From JAHIKV01 sp963733145 (GTDB taxonomy: Bacteria > Planctomycetota > Planctomycetia > Pirellulales > Thermoguttaceae), in assembly GCA_963733145.1 (NCBI GenBank), contig CAVTCJ010000005.1, forward strand, positions 372,001-436,000: DNA of 64,000 nt, given 5' to 3'. Under the pieces are notes generated by a model. The model was not told where the DNA came from and did not search any database. It saw nothing but the letters and a program-made list of their open reading frames with translations. Numbering within the stretch: the first letter of the stretch is position 1; the number at the start of each line of letters is the position of its first letter. Positions 63,341 to 64,000 of the stretch are shown here, piece by piece. A program made the translations under genes and the position numbers.

Positions 63341-63856
63341 TCATCCGGTCCGACGTATTGCCTTGCTGCTGTTGCTGGGCGGTTGCCTCATTGCCGCGGG
63401 GTGCGAGCGAAATCCAATACCGATTCCGCGCCCCGAGGTTCCGCTTCACCGAATCGACGCGCCGGGATTGACCCGGCTGCTGGAGCGCCGGCGGGGAAAG
63501 GTAGTGCTGGTTGATTTCTGGGCCACGTGGTGCGGGCCGTGCATGGAATTGCTGCCGCACACCATCGAAATGCAAAATCGTTTCCGCGACCGGGGGTTGG
63601 AGGTTCTGACGGTCAGCATGGACGACACGGACAACGAGGCGGCGGTTCGCCGGGCGCTGGGCAGCCGCGGCGCGACGGCGGAAAATTGTCTCTCCCGTTA
63701 CGGAGTCGGGTCGGAAGGGTTTACCGCCTTCCGAATCGAGGACGGCGCGCTGCCGCACCTGCGCCTTACGACCGCCGGGGCAAGTTGCAGCGCGAATTTT
63801 CCGGCAAGATCGTGCCCGCCGACGTGCAACGGGCCGTGGAAGAATTGTTGAAATGA
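63333..63856 (+). CDS. TlpA-type thioredoxin lipoprotein, one frameshift
   Basis: A ~174-residue protein with a lipoprotein signal (RRIALLLLLGGCLIAAGCER). The active site is WCGPC in VLVDFWATWCGPCMELLPHT. EVLTVSMDDTDNEAAVRRAL follows. Near 63765 a base is lacking: the first frame ends in a spurious tail (TTAGASCSANF) to 63851, while the family-like end YDRRGKLQREFSGKIVPADV to EELLK stops at 63856. It would be a membrane-tethered thiol-disulphide protein. The start codon falls inside the end of a repeat. Confidence 0.85.
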
Positions 63857-63932
63857 CTCGTCCGGCGACTATTGACTTGCGGGATACGGCTGCTACCTTC
63901 AGGGTTGGCCTGCATTTCTCACCAGTCGAACA

Positions 63933-63992
63933 GTAGCCCGAAGCGCAAGCGAGGGCAAGCCGTTATTCATCCCTCGCTTGCGCTTCGGGCTA
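63933..63992. repeat. Palindromic element, family T
   Basis: TAGCCCGAAGCGCAAGCGAG pairs with CTCGCTTGCGCTTCGGGCTA around a 16-20 bp loop. Confidence 0.9.
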
Positions 63993-64000
63993 GTGTATAG

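Overview
The window is high-GC bacterial DNA with strong hallmarks of a planctomycete, probably of the Pirellulales or a relative. The evidence is a small HTH protein with a CPECGGLVQMPC tail, a FecR-like gene with the LGTEFGVEV signature, the C-terminal tail of a DUF1559 protein, secreted LRR proteins with TDAGL repeats, WD40 and RHS proteins, a large Gfo/Idh/MocA and URO-D complement, and a divergent MreB. No rRNA, tRNA or CRISPR array was recognised.

Layout. 0-7 kb: a small HTH operon, a REC-GGDEF-CBS diguanylate cyclase, serA, and an OmpR/PhoB-type two-component pair broken by single-base frameshifts. 7-16.7 kb: a region rich in REP-associated tyrosine transposases (one intact, one gutted, one internally deleted, one tail fragment). 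It surrounds an LRR protein and a probable glucuronate cluster: a GH115 alpha-glucuronidase, a RhuM-like protein, a URO-D-like protein and a hexuronate-type MFS permease. 16.9-31 kb: housekeeping and envelope genes, namely an NCS2 purine permease, M50 and rhomboid proteases, an ECF sigma/anti-sigma pair, lnt, coiled-coil membrane proteins, an mreB homologue and a Gfo/Idh/MocA oxidoreductase. 31-42.8 kb: a zinc metallopeptidase, cardiolipin synthase, thpR, a PfkB kinase, small antitoxin-like genes, glnS and gltX. 43-51.5 kb: accessory DNA with an IS4-like element, an integrase remnant, a WD40 protein, a degraded RHS protein with a distinctive C-terminal domain, and a third transposase. 51.5-64 kb: an FAH hydrolase, a large split membrane protein, a MazG-like protein, a CsaA-like tRNA-binding protein, a nucleoside hydrolase, a FecR/DUF1559 mosaic pseudogene, a creatininase-family protein, a large proline-rich membrane-anchored protein, and two thioredoxin-fold proteins.

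Two themes cross the window. First, about twenty families of palindromic intergenic repeats are spread through it. Several copies lie inside genes and keep the reading frame (gltX, thpR, a PfkB kinase, an integrase remnant). Others supply the stop codon of the preceding gene (serA, a RAYT gene, the FAH hydrolase, two membrane proteins) or the start codon of the next (a TlpA-like gene). Two copies of a ~210 bp composite with inverted ends behave like a non-autonomous mobile element, and one of them sits at the junction of a chimeric pseudogene. Second, at least fifteen conserved genes are split by single-base frameshifts, including the essential glnS and gltX. This points to assembly-level indels for many of them rather than mass pseudogenisation.
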